A stretch of DNA of 21,618 nucleotides from AV133 sp035567015 (GCA_035567015.1 DATMPQ010000114.1:1-21618); one strand, 5' to 3'; numbered from the stretch's first letter, positions 5,679 through 14,458 are shown. Numbers and translations: made by a program. The notes: a model not told the origin generated them from the sequence alone.

Positions 5679-7040
5679 ATGCGAGACCGAATTACGCCAA
5701 CGATGTTGTTCGCAGTTTTGGCCATGCTTGCCATACAGGGCTGCAGTGGGTCACGCGACGAGACGCATGCGCGGCAAGTCGCCGATCGTGTTCGGACCGA
5801 ATTTCTGCACGCCTGGAATAATTACGAGCGTTACGCGTGGGGCCACGACGCTTTGCGGCCGTTAAGTAAAACCGCGCATGACTGGTACGGGCAGTCGCTC
5901 CTGATGACGCCGGTCGATGCACTCGAGACGCTGCTCCTGATGCATCTCGATGCCGAAGCGGCAAAGACCCGGTTGCTTATCGTCAACGAGCTTTCGTTCG
6001 ACCGCGACGTTTACGTCAAAAATTTTGAGGTCACGATCCGCCTGCTCGGCGGACTGCTCTCGAGCTACCAACTGACGGGCGACAAACGCCTGCTGAACCT
6101 GGCAGAAGATTTGGGCTCGCGGTTGCTCCCGGTTTTCGATTCGCCGACTGGACTCCCGTACGTTTATGTCAATCTTCGCTCGCGCGAAGTGCGTGACGCG
6201 GTGACGAATCCGGCGGAAACGGGAACACTGCTGCTCGAGTTCGGGACGTTAAGCAAACTGACTGGCAAACCGATTTTTTACGAGAAAGCGAAACGCTCAC
6301 TAGTTGAAACGTACAAGCGCCGCTCAGCGATCGGTCTGGTCGGATCGATAATCAACGTCGAGACCGGTGTGTGGACGGACAGCGACAGTCATATCAGCGG
6401 CGGAATCGATTCATACTACGAGTATCTCTGGAAATGCTGGCGATTGTTCGGCGATCAAGATTGCCGCGATATGTGGAACGCGAGCATTCCTGCGGTTCAC
6501 AAATACCTCGCCGACGAGACAAGCGGCGAATTGTGGTACGGGCACGCCGATATGCAAACGGGTAAGCGCACGGCAACGACTTACGGCGCGCTCGACGCAT
6601 TCTTTCCGGCGCTGCTCGCGCTTTCAGGCGACATCACGCGAGCGCGCCGGCTGCAAGCGTCATCCTTCAAGATGTGGAACCTGCAGGGCATCGAACCTGA
6701 ACTGCTCGATTACAAAACGATGCGCGTTATCGCCGGTGGCTATCATCTGCGTCCCGAGATTGTTGAATCCACTTACTATCTCTATCGTTACACGGGAGAT
6801 CCGCAGTATCGCCGGATGGGCGAAAAGATCTTTAACGACTTCGTCAAATATTGCCGCACCGATGCTGGTTACGCCGCGCTCGCCGACGTAACCACCAAAC
6901 AACAGCGCGATGAAATGGAGAGCTTCGTTCTGGCCGAAACTTTTAAATATTTCTACCTGCTCTTCGCGCCGCCCCGGACTTTGGATTTCGACAAAATCGT
7001 ATTCAATACCGAGGCGCACCCACTCAGGCGGACGTGGTAG
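5679..7040 (+). CDS. Glycoside hydrolase family 47 (class I alpha-mannosidase-like) lipoprotein
   Basis: GH47 enzymes are calcium-dependent alpha-1,2-mannosidases, best known from the eukaryotic ER and Golgi, with scattered bacterial members. Family hallmarks run the whole length: FLHAWNNYERYAWGHDALRP near the N-terminus, MTPVDALETLLLM, GGLLSSYQLTGD, AETGTLLLEFGTLSKLTG, GGIDSYYEYLWK, YHLRPEIVESTYYLYRYTGD with its conserved acidic residues, and SFVLAETFKYFYLLF. The terminal FNTEAHPL contains the Thr that binds calcium. The N-terminus MRDRITPTMLFAVLAM then LAIQGCSG is a lipoprotein signal with Cys at about 22, so the enzyme is probably membrane-anchored outside the cytoplasm. I chose the ATG at 5679 over a TTG at 5664. 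Its 3' end overlaps the convergent dehydratase by 17 bp. An exo- or endo-acting role on mannose-containing glycans is inference. Confidence 0.88.
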   Translation: MRDRITPTMLFAVLAMLAIQGCSGSRDETHARQVADRVRTEFLHAWNNYERYAWGHDALRPLSKTAHDWYGQSLLMTPVDALETLLLMHLDAEAAKTRLLIVNELSFDRDVYVKNFEVTIRLLGGLLSSYQLTGDKRLLNLAEDLGSRLLPVFDSPTGLPYVYVNLRSREVRDAVTNPAETGTLLLEFGTLSKLTGKPIFYEKAKRSLVETYKRRSAIGLVGSIINVETGVWTDSDSHISGGIDSYYEYLWKCWRLFGDQDCRDMWNASIPAVHKYLADETSGELWYGHADMQTGKRTATTYGALDAFFPALLALSGDITRARRLQASSFKMWNLQGIEPELLDYKTMRVIAGGYHLRPEIVESTYYLYRYTGDPQYRRMGEKIFNDFVKYCRTDAGYAALADVTTKQQRDEMESFVLAETFKYFYLLFAPPRTLDFDKIVFNTEAHPLRRTW

Positions 7041-8004
7041 CGCTCATCAGTTCGCAGAACTTCTTCATGTCGATGTTGCCACCCGAGACGATGGCGACGA
7101 TCGGGCCTTTGCCCACTTTTCCAGTCAATGCAGCCGCAACGGGCAACGCGCCCGCACCTTCGGAAATAACTCTCGCCTTTTCCGCCATCAAACGCATCGC
7201 CTTCTTCGTTTCATCCAGAGTGACGACAATATAATTGTCCACGACCGGTTTCATCCGCTCCCACATGCGGGGGAACATACTCTGGCCGCCGGCACCATCT
7301 ACAAACGATGCCTTCCAATTCTTGAACACTTGCGGAGATCCTTTTTCGAAAGAAAGCGCGGCAGGCGCCGCTGTTTCCGGTTCAACGCCCCAAACTTTGA
7401 TCTCGGGCTTGAGCGCTTTGATCGCGCTGCCGACGCCGGTAATGAGCCCGCCACCGCCGATGCTGGCAATGACTGCCTTCGTGTCGGGCGCGTCTTCGAG
7501 AATCTCAAGACCCATCGTTCCGTGACCGGTGATGAAATTGTGATCGTCGAACGGGTGCACGAATGTTCCTCCGGCTCCGGGATACGAACGTTCCTCAAGC
7601 GCTTTCCATGCGACATCGTACGGCACCGGAATGAGTTTCGCGCCAAGCGCGCGCATTCGTTCAATCTTTGATTCCGGCGCGGTCTCGATCACGACGACCG
7701 TGCACGGCACGCCCGCCCGTCGCGCAGCGTAGGCCACGCCTTGTCCTGCATTCCCAGCGCTGATCGTCCACACGCCGCGCTTGCGCTCGGACTCGGGCAA
7801 CATTGCGACGGCGTTGGCCGCGCCGCGCAATTTGTAGGCGTTGATCGGTTGGAGGTTCTCCAACTTGAGACGGATCTCGGGATAGTCCGGTCCCAATTCG
7901 AGACGAACCAATGGCGTCCGCACGATCGCGTTTGTGATTCGTGTGCGCGCTTCTCGTATCTCAGCCAATTCGATCGGCCGGATGGCCTCGAGCGTCGTAC
8001 GCAT
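7024..8004 (-). CDS. PLP-dependent threonine/serine dehydratase family protein
   Basis: Fold-type II PLP enzymes of this family deaminate threonine or serine to 2-oxo acids; relatives include serine racemases and hydroxyectoine- or phenylserine-type dehydratases. Visible are the Schiff-base lysine in INAYKLRGA (Lys58), the substrate loop SAGNAGQGVAYAA, the phosphate-binding tetraglycine SIGGGGLITG, and the terminal VSGGNID. At 326 residues it lacks the C-terminal ACT-like regulatory domain of biosynthetic IlvA, so it resembles the catabolic, TdcB-like form. The lysine is preceded by Asn-Ala-Tyr rather than the common Ser-Phe, and the loop reads SAGNAGQG rather than SSGNHAQG, so the precise substrate is open. 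The HIT gene starts upstream on the same strand and stops 14 bp before this start, suggesting co-transcription. Confidence 0.88.
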   Translation of the reverse strand: MRTTLEAIRPIELAEIREARTRITNAIVRTPLVRLELGPDYPEIRLKLENLQPINAYKLRGAANAVAMLPESERKRGVWTISAGNAGQGVAYAARRAGVPCTVVVIETAPESKIERMRALGAKLIPVPYDVAWKALEERSYPGAGGTFVHPFDDHNFITGHGTMGLEILEDAPDTKAVIASIGGGGLITGVGSAIKALKPEIKVWGVEPETAAPAALSFEKGSPQVFKNWKASFVDGAGGQSMFPRMWERMKPVVDNYIVVTLDETKKAMRLMAEKARVISEGAGALPVAAALTGKVGKGPIVAIVSGGNIDMKKFCELMSATTSA

Positions 8005-8018
8005 TAACGCTTGTCGAT

Positions 8019-8357
8019 TTAGCCCGGCGGCCAGGCCAGTGCCCGCTTGCCCAACAAATGTACGTGCAAGTGCGGGACACTTTCACCTGCGTCTGGCCCG
8101 CTGTTGATCACGACTCGGTAGCCGCTCTTTTCGACGCCAAGTTTCTTGGCAAGATCACCGGCAACCAGCAAAAGTTTTCCGAGAATGGCGCGATTGGCTT
8201 CAGTTGCCGCCGCTAAGCGCGGGATCACCTTTTTCGGCACGATCAAGATGTGCACCGGCGCTTGCGGATTCACGTCCTGGAATGCTATCGCGTCATCGTC
8301 TTCCCAAATAATCTGTGCCGGAACTTCCCGCGCGATGATCTTTTCAAAAATCGTCAT
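8019..8357 (-). CDS. HIT (histidine triad) family hydrolase, HinT-like
   Basis: HinT-type enzymes hydrolyse nucleoside phosphoramidates and aminoacyl-adenylates in the cytosol. Seen are the N-terminal TIFEKIIAREVPAQIIWEDD, the strand PVHILIVPKK and the catalytic triad HLHVHLLG with His96, His98 and His100. The length of 112 residues is typical for the family. It sits 14 bp upstream of the dehydratase start and 45 bp downstream of the end of the uncharacterised gene at 8403-8963, so the nrdR-to-dehydratase stretch may form one transcript. Confidence 0.93.
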   Translation of the reverse strand: MTIFEKIIAREVPAQIIWEDDDAIAFQDVNPQAPVHILIVPKKVIPRLAAATEANRAILGKLLLVAGDLAKKLGVEKSGYRVVINSGPDAGESVPHLHVHLLGKRALAWPPG

Positions 8358-8402
8358 GGCAATTTTAGAGGGTCCGACTTCGCCAACTCTCCTTCACAAA
8401 GA

Positions 8403-8963
8403 TTATCGCAAGGAACACTTCAGCCGACCAATGGTAGTTGTCGATGTGAGCCGTTCGCGGATGAAGCAGACGATTTCTTCACGGAGAACGTCGCACGCGC
8501 GCGTCCAGACCTTTGTCCGCTGCAAATACTTCACGCAGGCTTGCAACGAGCAGAGTTGCAAATTGTCCACGCCGGTCTCAATCAGTGCGTGAATTCGCTT
8601 CTCCAGGAGATCGAAAAAGGCCAGCTCGTACCCGGTGCTTGCCTGGTGAGCGATTTCCAGGAGCGAAATGGAAATCGGCGGCGGCGCTGGCGCGAAGTAC
8701 GGGATGATCTCTTTGTAACCAATGGCTTTCAGGACGTAGCGCACGGTTTGCGAAAGCTGGCTGAACGCGACCACGTTCTCATCATTCCGCAACCGCAGAT
8801 AAAACGCGATGCTCTCCGTCACGTGATCGGTGAGCCACCAGCTTGGGTAGCCCGCCTGGTCGGCCGCGCGATTGATCGCGGCGTGCAGCCAATCGCGATT
8901 GAACTCGAAGAGCTGCCCGGAATCGCAGCGCAGATAGGGAAATTCTTCTTTAAACGCGACCAT
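8403..8963 (-). CDS. Uncharacterised protein coupled to NrdR, possibly ATP-cone-like
   Basis: I do not recognise a named family. The 186-residue protein is soluble by appearance, with no signal or membrane segment. Residues 18-95 read FEFNRDWLHAAINRAADQAG, then SWWLTDHVTESIAFYL, then FSQLSQTVRYVLKAIGYKEI. This order (F-R, a helix of A/I residues, then a second helical pair ending L-x-x-I-G-Y) resembles the layout of the ATP-cone found in NrdR and ribonucleotide reductases. That is inference only. A proline stretch, APAPPP, separates it from a helical C-terminal half rich in Leu, Cys and Arg. The ATG at 8961-8963 overlaps the end of nrdR by 14 bp, implying translational coupling and perhaps a shared regulatory role. 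Confidence 0.7.
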   Translation of the reverse strand: MVAFKEEFPYLRCDSGQLFEFNRDWLHAAINRAADQAGYPSWWLTDHVTESIAFYLRLRNDENVVAFSQLSQTVRYVLKAIGYKEIIPYFAPAPPPISISLLEIAHQASTGYELAFFDLLEKRIHALIETGVDNLQLCSLQACVKYLQRTKVWTRACDVLREEIVCFIRERLTSTTTIGRLKCSLR

Positions 8964-9462
8964 GATTTGCTGGCTCCGGTGGAAATAATTCTCGCTGCGT
9001 CGAGTCCGGTTTCACGCGCCGCCCCAACGCCTGGATAGCATCGACAAATTGATCCACATCTTCGAAGCGGCGGTGCACCGAAGCGTAACGCAAATACGCG
9101 ACCTCATCGATGCTGCGCAATTTCTCCAGCACCTTCGCGCCGATGTCCGTTGAGAGAACTTCGCGGCCGCTGGTTTCGAGATCGTGCACAATTTCGTCCA
9201 CGACCTGTTCCAGGGTCAAGAGACTGACCGAGCGTTTCTCAAAAGCTTTTGCGAGACTGCTGGCAAGTTTGCGCCGATCGAACGGCTCATGCGTGCGATC
9301 GCGTTTCACCACTCGCAGATCGGAGCGCTCGATTTCTTCGTAGGTCGTAAAGCGATATCCGCAGCTCAGACATTGGCGACGCCGGCGAATGCTGGAACTA
9401 TCCCGAGATTGGCGGGAATCGATGACCTTGTCATCACGCGACCCGCACTTGGGGCAACGCAT
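8950..9462 (-). CDS. nrdR: Transcriptional repressor NrdR
   Basis: NrdR is a nucleotide-sensing repressor of ribonucleotide reductase genes that binds NrdR boxes in their promoters. The N-terminal zinc ribbon is complete: MRCPKCGS (Cys3, Cys6) and QCLSCGYRF (Cys31, Cys34), followed by the typical TTYEEIE. The ATP-cone follows with VVKRDRTHEPFDRRKLASSL and EVAYLRYASVHRRFEDVDQF. The C-terminal tail of about 20 residues, ending EPANHGRV, is family-variable. An upstream in-frame TTG at 9474 exists, but the ATG at 9460-9462 gives the conserved MRCPxC start. No ribonucleotide reductase gene is in the window, so its targets are elsewhere. Confidence 0.96.
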   Translation of the reverse strand: MRCPKCGSRDDKVIDSRQSRDSSSIRRRRQCLSCGYRFTTYEEIERSDLRVVKRDRTHEPFDRRKLASSLAKAFEKRSVSLLTLEQVVDEIVHDLETSGREVLSTDIGAKVLEKLRSIDEVAYLRYASVHRRFEDVDQFVDAIQALGRRVKPDSTQRELFPPEPANHGRV

Positions 9463-9476
9463 AGTGTTAGGCAAGC

Positions 9477-9505
9477 ATTTAACGCACCATACCTTGTGGC
9501 GTCAA
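9477..9505 (-). promoter_or_regulatory. Possible nrdR promoter
   Basis: On the minus strand TTGACG (9500-9505) and TTAAAT (9477-9482) are separated by 17 bp. The -10 box ends 14 nt before the ATG, so the leader would be very short and no Shine-Dalgarno is visible. From here to 9622 there is only A/T-richer low-complexity sequence. Confidence 0.35.
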
Positions 9506-9622
9506 TGCATGTTTCGAAAATGTTTCAGATTTCGATTTTGATTTGATGCTTGTGTTCGTGCTCGTCTTCGTATTGCTGCCGTCGGGTTTTTCAGAAAGGC
9601 TGAGATGAATAGGATCGAATCG

Positions 9623-10582
9623 CTAGTTGGGCTGATCTTGAGAAGGCTTTCGAGGCCGGGACGGAGTTGGTGATGGCTTTGACTTGCCAGGGATTGACCG
9701 GGTGGCGTTTGGCTGGCCGACGTTTGGGCTGTTAGGGTTTGGCGCAGCGCCGTCGACCGTCCTGCCAGGCGTCGGCGATCCAGAAGCTGAACCGGGGGGT
9801 CCGAAGTGTTGTCCCCTTTGATCGTGGCCAGGTCGCCTGCCATGTCCCGTCGGTCCAAAACCGGGAACGAACGGCACCACTCCAACACTTATTGGTAGCC
9901 CAGGGTAAACGCTGTGACCGCCAGTTCGCGGCGCGGCGGAAATCAGGCCTTGCCTCGGCAGTGGCGGAAAACCCGTGATCAACGGCGAGGTTTTCATGAA
10001 TTGATCGAGATCAATATCAACCGGCGGGGGAAGCTTGGTCGCGCCTGGGGGAACGTCTAACATTTGTCCGGCACGAACATAGGCAGATTCGCTTGGGTGC
10101 TTGTTCAAGGAGAGGCGCGCGCCTCCTTCGAGGACGATCAATTTGTTGCGACCGGATCGCGCCGTTTCCAAAGTCAGCGTTGTGCCCGTGATGCCGACGG
10201 TCACAGCATCCGTCGTCATGTGTGCGCCGCCGGAATCCTTTGGCACGCTGAGAAGGACTGACCCGCTGCCCAATTCGATGCTGCGCCCGGCGCCGGTGAA
10301 ACTAAAAACGGTATTTGCGCCTAGGCGGGTGATGGTTAGATCCAGAAAAGTGAGTTCCGACCGTGAATCGTCGCCGGTGCGCACGCCGGTGCCCTCGCGC
10401 ACCTTATCGTTCACCACTGCGGCTCTCGCCGCCGATTTGGATGAGAGAAGCTTAACATCCCGAATAATCCAGGTGACACGGCCTTCCTTTTTCGCTGCGT
10501 CCGCTGCCACAAGCACATGTTCGCTGATGAGCAGGAGCACAGCGGCTGTAGAGCTCGTTAGAATTTTATGCGTGGGATTCAT
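9623..10582 (-). CDS. Secreted FecR-domain protein with Pro/Gly-rich tail
   Basis: The first 28 residues form a signal peptide (KILTSSTAAVLLLIS, probable cleavage near VLVAADA). A FecR-type beta-rich domain follows at about 35-185, recognisable by REGTGVRTGDDSRSELTF, then TRLGANTVFSF, GSVLLSVPKD and VGITGTTLTLE. FecR domains occur in sigma-factor regulators, but free-standing secreted versions like this one, without a transmembrane helix or anti-sigma domain, have no established role. After about residue 200 the protein becomes a Pro/Gly/Ser-rich, low-complexity tail ending SPTPSRPRKPSQDQPN, probably disordered or wall-spanning. No iron-receptor or sigma-factor gene is adjacent, so iron signalling is not supported. 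A modest AGGAG lies about 13 nt upstream of the ATG at 10580-10582. Confidence 0.82.
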   Translation of the reverse strand: MNPTHKILTSSTAAVLLLISEHVLVAADAAKKEGRVTWIIRDVKLLSSKSAARAAVVNDKVREGTGVRTGDDSRSELTFLDLTITRLGANTVFSFTGAGRSIELGSGSVLLSVPKDSGGAHMTTDAVTVGITGTTLTLETARSGRNKLIVLEGGARLSLNKHPSESAYVRAGQMLDVPPGATKLPPPVDIDLDQFMKTSPLITGFPPLPRQGLISAAPRTGGHSVYPGLPISVGVVPFVPGFGPTGHGRRPGHDQRGQHFGPPGSASGSPTPGRTVDGAAPNPNSPNVGQPNATRSIPGKSKPSPTPSRPRKPSQDQPN

Positions 10583-10737
10583 CGGGCCCGCATCTCTCCT
10601 GCCGGCGTAGCTAGCTTGTTACCGATTTCACGTTGAGATGTCGATACATTTACTTTGATGGCACACGTGCCGGTTTCGTCGCCACCGGAACTGTAACGGT
10701 CCGCGGCTGCGATCAAGCCTGAAAGGAATCGCGCAAC

Positions 10738-13221
10738 CTATACTGCTGCGGTCGCTTTGCGGGCGGTACTTTTCCTAGGACGCGGCGTTTTCTCGGCGAA
10801 TTGGAAACCGACTTTGCCGTTTTCCAATTTCAGATGCGCAGAAAATGGGCGTCCTCTTTTCGAAATGAACTTCGGCAGAAGATCGGTCTTGCCGGAGGCG
10901 ATAAGTTTTTGCACCTGCTCCTTGGGAATTTCGCGGTGCAGAATCATCTTGCTTATTCGAAAAGTGCATGTCTTCGGCGAAGCGATCGCGTTTTCGCAAG
11001 CGTAGGCCCGCTCGAGAACATAAACCTGCCCTTTCTGGCAAACCGGACACAAGCCGAGCGCCTCGTGCCGCGCGGTGTCGATCTTTTGCTCCGCATCGAG
11101 CCCGTTCTCCCCGAAGTCAAATTGCGGCTTTTTGTCGTCGCCAATTTTCACCACGGCTTCGAATGGCCGCCCTATTCTAGTGCGAAAGCCCTGCAACGGT
11201 CCGACCCGCCCTTTTGTCAACAAATCGCGCACTTCGGCGGGTTCGAATTGTCGGGACGCCATTGTCTTCCACATGAGCCAATCGCACGCCTGGCAGCGGA
11301 ACGTTTTGTAGTCTTCTTTGATCGGGCCACCGCCGCAGTTTGGACATTTTACGTCGATTGTAGCGTATTCGCCCTCGATCGTTTCGCCCCGAAAATTTCT
11401 CACTTTCTCCACGATCTCGCGGGTCAATCCACGGATGTCCTCCATGAAATGACTGCGGTCGAGCTTACCGTGCGCCATTTGTTTAAGACGAAATTCCCAC
11501 TCGCCGGTCATCTCTGGTTTACTCAGAACGTCGGTCTGCAGATTTCGCAGCAGCGTGATGAGCGAAAGTCCTTTTGCTGTGACGATGAGCTCCTTCCCCT
11601 TGCGCTCGACATAACCATCGCGAATCAAACCCTCTATGATTTGTGCGCGCGTGGCCGGTGTGCCCAAGCCACGCTCACTCATGGCAGCGCGAAGTTCTTC
11701 ATCATCGACGAGTTTCCCGGCGCCTTCCATCGCGGAAAGCAGCGTCGCTTCGCTAAATCGCGCTGGCGGTTTCGTTTCGTTTTCCTTGACCTCAACCGCG
11801 AGCACCTTCGCCCGGTCGTTAAGCGAGATTGGCACAATTGCCTGTTCGTCTTCGCCAGTCGCTTCTTTCCCGTAAACAGCCAGCCAGCCGGGATCGACGA
11901 TGATTTTTCCCTCCGTTTTGAACGGCTCGCCTTCGACACGCGTAATCCGCGTGGTCACTTCAAACTGGGCGGCCGGATAGAAGACCGCGATCGTGCGGCG
12001 CGCGACCATATCGAAGATCTTGCGCTCGAACTCATCGAGATGCGCAGGCGAAGTACCAGTTGGAATGATCGCGTGGTGATCGCTCACCTTCGCGTTGTTG
12101 AACACGCGCTTAATCGGCTTGACCCATTCACTGCGCAACGCTTTCTCAGCATGAGTGGCGATCTTCGGATCATCGAAACTCGCCATGACTTTGCGCACTT
12201 GAGCAAGATTGTCCTCCGGCAAATAACGAGAGTCGGTTCGCGGATAGGTCAGCACCTTGTGCCTTTCGTAGAGTGCCTGCGCGAGTTGGAGCGTGCGCCG
12301 GGCGCTCAATCCAAAGCGGTTGTTCGCTTCGCGCTGGAGGGTAGTTAGATCGTAAAGAAGCGGGGAAGCCTGTGTCGTCGGCTTCTTTTCTTCCGTGATT
12401 TCACCAGTCTTGCCGGCGCATTTCGCCTCGATCGCTGTGGCTTGCGTCCGGTCCCAAATTCGCTCGGCGCGCCCGTCTTCATCCCCGTCCTTTTTAAAGT
12501 TCTCGTCAAACCAGCGCCCACCATAACTCCCAGCCGAGACATCGAAATCGGCATAGACCTCAAAATAGGGGCGCGGCTTAAACGACCGAATTTTTTCTTC
12601 GCGCCCAGCAAGAATCGCGAGGGTCGGCGTCTGCACGCGACCCGCGGCAGTCTTCTGAAACCCGCCGCTGCGGGAATTGAAAGAAGTCAGTGCGCGCGTC
12701 GCATTGATACCGACCAGCCAATCGCTTTCGGCGCGTGAGATTGCGGCATCCGCCAAGGGCCGCATTTCCTGCTCGGAACGCAGATGTTCGAACCCGGAAC
12801 GAATCGCTTCCGGGGTCATCGATTGCAACCAGAGCCGGTGCGTCGGTTTCTTTGCACCAGCCCAGCGCATGGTGTTACGAAAAATCAGTTCGCCTTCGCG
12901 GCCGGCATCGCAGGCATTAATGATCTCGGTTACATCGGGCCGTTTGATCAAGCGCTTGAGCACCAGCAACCGCGCCTTGTTCTTCTCAATCGGCACGAGA
13001 TCGAAGTGGTTGGGTAAAACCGGAAGATTCTCCAGGTTCCACTTCCCGCGCTTCACCTCCGCGCCTTCGGGCGGAACCATCTCGACCAGGTGACCGACCG
13101 CCGAGGAGATCACGTATCGATCGTTCTCGAAAAAATCCTTCTCGTGCTTGAATTTGCCCAGGGCGTGCGCGAGATCGCGCGCCACACTTGGCTTCTCAGC
13201 GATGATGAGGGATTTGGTCAT
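10738..13221 (-). CDS. topB: DNA topoisomerase III-type (type IA)
   Basis: Type IA topoisomerases relax and decatenate DNA through a 5'-phosphotyrosine link. The Toprim domain shows LIIAEKPSVARDL (residues 5-17) and DAGREGELIF (105-114). The catalytic tyrosine is Tyr326 in KVLTYPRTDSRYLPE, and LGTPATRAQIIEGLIRDGYV (519-538) is the conserved downstream motif. The C-terminus carries a zinc ribbon (Cys626, Cys629, Cys643, Cys646) and a second cysteine set (725, 728, 742, 752) amid topoisomerase C-terminal repeats with RxGRPF at about 682-687 and 789-793. A basic tail, RPRKSTARKATAAV, ends the protein. At 827 residues it is longer than E. coli TopB because of these repeats. It is 136 bp downstream of dprA on the same strand; no terminator is obvious between them. 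Confidence 0.95.
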   Translation of the reverse strand: MTKSLIIAEKPSVARDLAHALGKFKHEKDFFENDRYVISSAVGHLVEMVPPEGAEVKRGKWNLENLPVLPNHFDLVPIEKNKARLLVLKRLIKRPDVTEIINACDAGREGELIFRNTMRWAGAKKPTHRLWLQSMTPEAIRSGFEHLRSEQEMRPLADAAISRAESDWLVGINATRALTSFNSRSGGFQKTAAGRVQTPTLAILAGREEKIRSFKPRPYFEVYADFDVSAGSYGGRWFDENFKKDGDEDGRAERIWDRTQATAIEAKCAGKTGEITEEKKPTTQASPLLYDLTTLQREANNRFGLSARRTLQLAQALYERHKVLTYPRTDSRYLPEDNLAQVRKVMASFDDPKIATHAEKALRSEWVKPIKRVFNNAKVSDHHAIIPTGTSPAHLDEFERKIFDMVARRTIAVFYPAAQFEVTTRITRVEGEPFKTEGKIIVDPGWLAVYGKEATGEDEQAIVPISLNDRAKVLAVEVKENETKPPARFSEATLLSAMEGAGKLVDDEELRAAMSERGLGTPATRAQIIEGLIRDGYVERKGKELIVTAKGLSLITLLRNLQTDVLSKPEMTGEWEFRLKQMAHGKLDRSHFMEDIRGLTREIVEKVRNFRGETIEGEYATIDVKCPNCGGGPIKEDYKTFRCQACDWLMWKTMASRQFEPAEVRDLLTKGRVGPLQGFRTRIGRPFEAVVKIGDDKKPQFDFGENGLDAEQKIDTARHEALGLCPVCQKGQVYVLERAYACENAIASPKTCTFRISKMILHREIPKEQVQKLIASGKTDLLPKFISKRGRPFSAHLKLENGKVGFQFAEKTPRPRKSTARKATAAV

Positions 13222-13357
13222 GGAGCGTGAAGAGAACGTCAGATGTGCTGAATTTGCAAATCGCAGCAGGTTGCGAGCCTCGGTAGGCTTACGAAATCAG
13301 GCGCCGCCGGACACGACCCCGCACTTCTTGCGCTGTCTCTATCGCATCTGTCTGAAA

Positions 13358-14458
13358 TCAGCCAAGCTTTACAAAATATTTTCCGGGTAACTGCTTCACC
13401 AGCCGTTTGAGCTCAAGGCGGAGGAGAGCGGAAGAGACGGTCGCGCTTGGGAGCAGGCATTTTCGGGAAATATCATCAATCGCCGTTTCGGTCGATTCGA
13501 TCGCATGATAGACGCGGAGTTCCTCATCCGAAAGCGCCGGCAGCGTTCGCACGGCCGCTTCAGGCGACGGTTTTGCTTCGGGCAAAAGAATCTGCAAATC
13601 ATCCAGAATATCACTCGCATCCATGACCAGCTTGGCCCCTTGCTGGATGAGACGGTTTGAACCCAATGCGCTCGGCGCGTTGATGTGGCCCGGCACCGCG
13701 TAAACTGATCGGCCTTGTTCGAGTGCTTGTGACGCCGTGATGAGCGCGCCGCTGTTCAACCCAGCTTCAACCACTAGAACGCCATGGCTCCAACCAGCAA
13801 TGATTCGATTGCGCATCGGGAAAGTTTGACGATCTGGTTCTATCTCCATGGAAAACTCGGAAACGATGGCCCCACTTCCGCCCCGAATTTTTTCCGCGAG
13901 CCCGCGGTTCTCCGGTGGATACAACTTCGACAATCCAGAGCCGATCACCGCAATGGTGCGTCCTTTCGCGGCGAGCGCACCTTGATGCGCAGCGGTGTCG
14001 ATTCCACGCGCGAGACCGCTGATCACGGTCAAGCCCGCGTAGGCAAGTTGATACGCCAGTTTCTTCGCCGACTCCGTGCCGTAATGGGTCGTGCGCCGCG
14101 CGCCGATAATGCCGATGGCGTGATGATCGCGCTCCTGCAATTCACCCCAAACATAAAGCACAATGGGCGGCGCGTGAATCTCGCGCAGCGATTTGGGATA
14201 CGATGGCGACTCTTGTGTGATTACTGTCGCGTCGAATTCGCGGATGCGATCGAGCTCGGCTGCAAGATCGACAATGGATTCCCAGTTTGCGATTTGATCT
14301 GCAACTTCGTTTCCGATTCCTTCGGCTGCTCGAAGCTCCCTGCGCGTTGCGGCCAGAACCCGCTGGGGTTCTTCGAAAATTTCCAGCAGTTTTCGCAGCC
14401 GCACTGGCCCCACGGTTGGCAGCATGTTCAGCGCGATGCAGGCTTGAGTGGAGTTCAT
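13358..14458 (-). CDS. dprA: DNA-processing protein DprA/Smf
   Basis: DprA binds incoming single-stranded DNA in natural transformation and loads RecA. The N-terminal helix-hairpin-helix-like part (about 1-60) includes LPTVGPVRLRKLLEIF. The Rossmann-like domain follows with IGIIGARRTTHYG, SGLARGIDTAAHQGAL, VIGSGLSKLYPPEN, FPMRNRIIAGWS and NSGALITASQALEQGRSVYA. The C-terminal winged helix (about 300-366) ends LKRLVKQLPGKYFVKLG. Length is normal, so the gene looks intact. It lies after ssb on the same strand, separated by a palindromic element; the proximity of ssb and dprA fits a DNA-uptake role, although no other competence gene is in the window. Confidence 0.96.
   Translation of the reverse strand: MNSTQACIALNMLPTVGPVRLRKLLEIFEEPQRVLAATRRELRAAEGIGNEVADQIANWESIVDLAAELDRIREFDATVITQESPSYPKSLREIHAPPIVLYVWGELQERDHHAIGIIGARRTTHYGTESAKKLAYQLAYAGLTVISGLARGIDTAAHQGALAAKGRTIAVIGSGLSKLYPPENRGLAEKIRGGSGAIVSEFSMEIEPDRQTFPMRNRIIAGWSHGVLVVEAGLNSGALITASQALEQGRSVYAVPGHINAPSALGSNRLIQQGAKLVMDASDILDDLQILLPEAKPSPEAAVRTLPALSDEELRVYHAIESTETAIDDISRKCLLPSATVSSALLRLELKRLVKQLPGKYFVKLG

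Noticed and set aside
10583..10737. Possible small gene between the FecR gene and topB
   Set aside because: No frame with a start, Shine-Dalgarno and coding character; only a small GGCAC/GTGCC hairpin near 10660 is seen.
10801..12348. Long plus-strand frame of 515 codons opposite topB
   Set aside because: It is antisense to a gene with complete topoisomerase motifs, its product shows no recognisable domain, and it is explained by GC-biased codon structure of the opposite strand.
13222..13357. Possible small gene or terminator between dprA and topB
   Set aside because: Only short unconvincing frames and no clear hairpin with a U-tract are visible.
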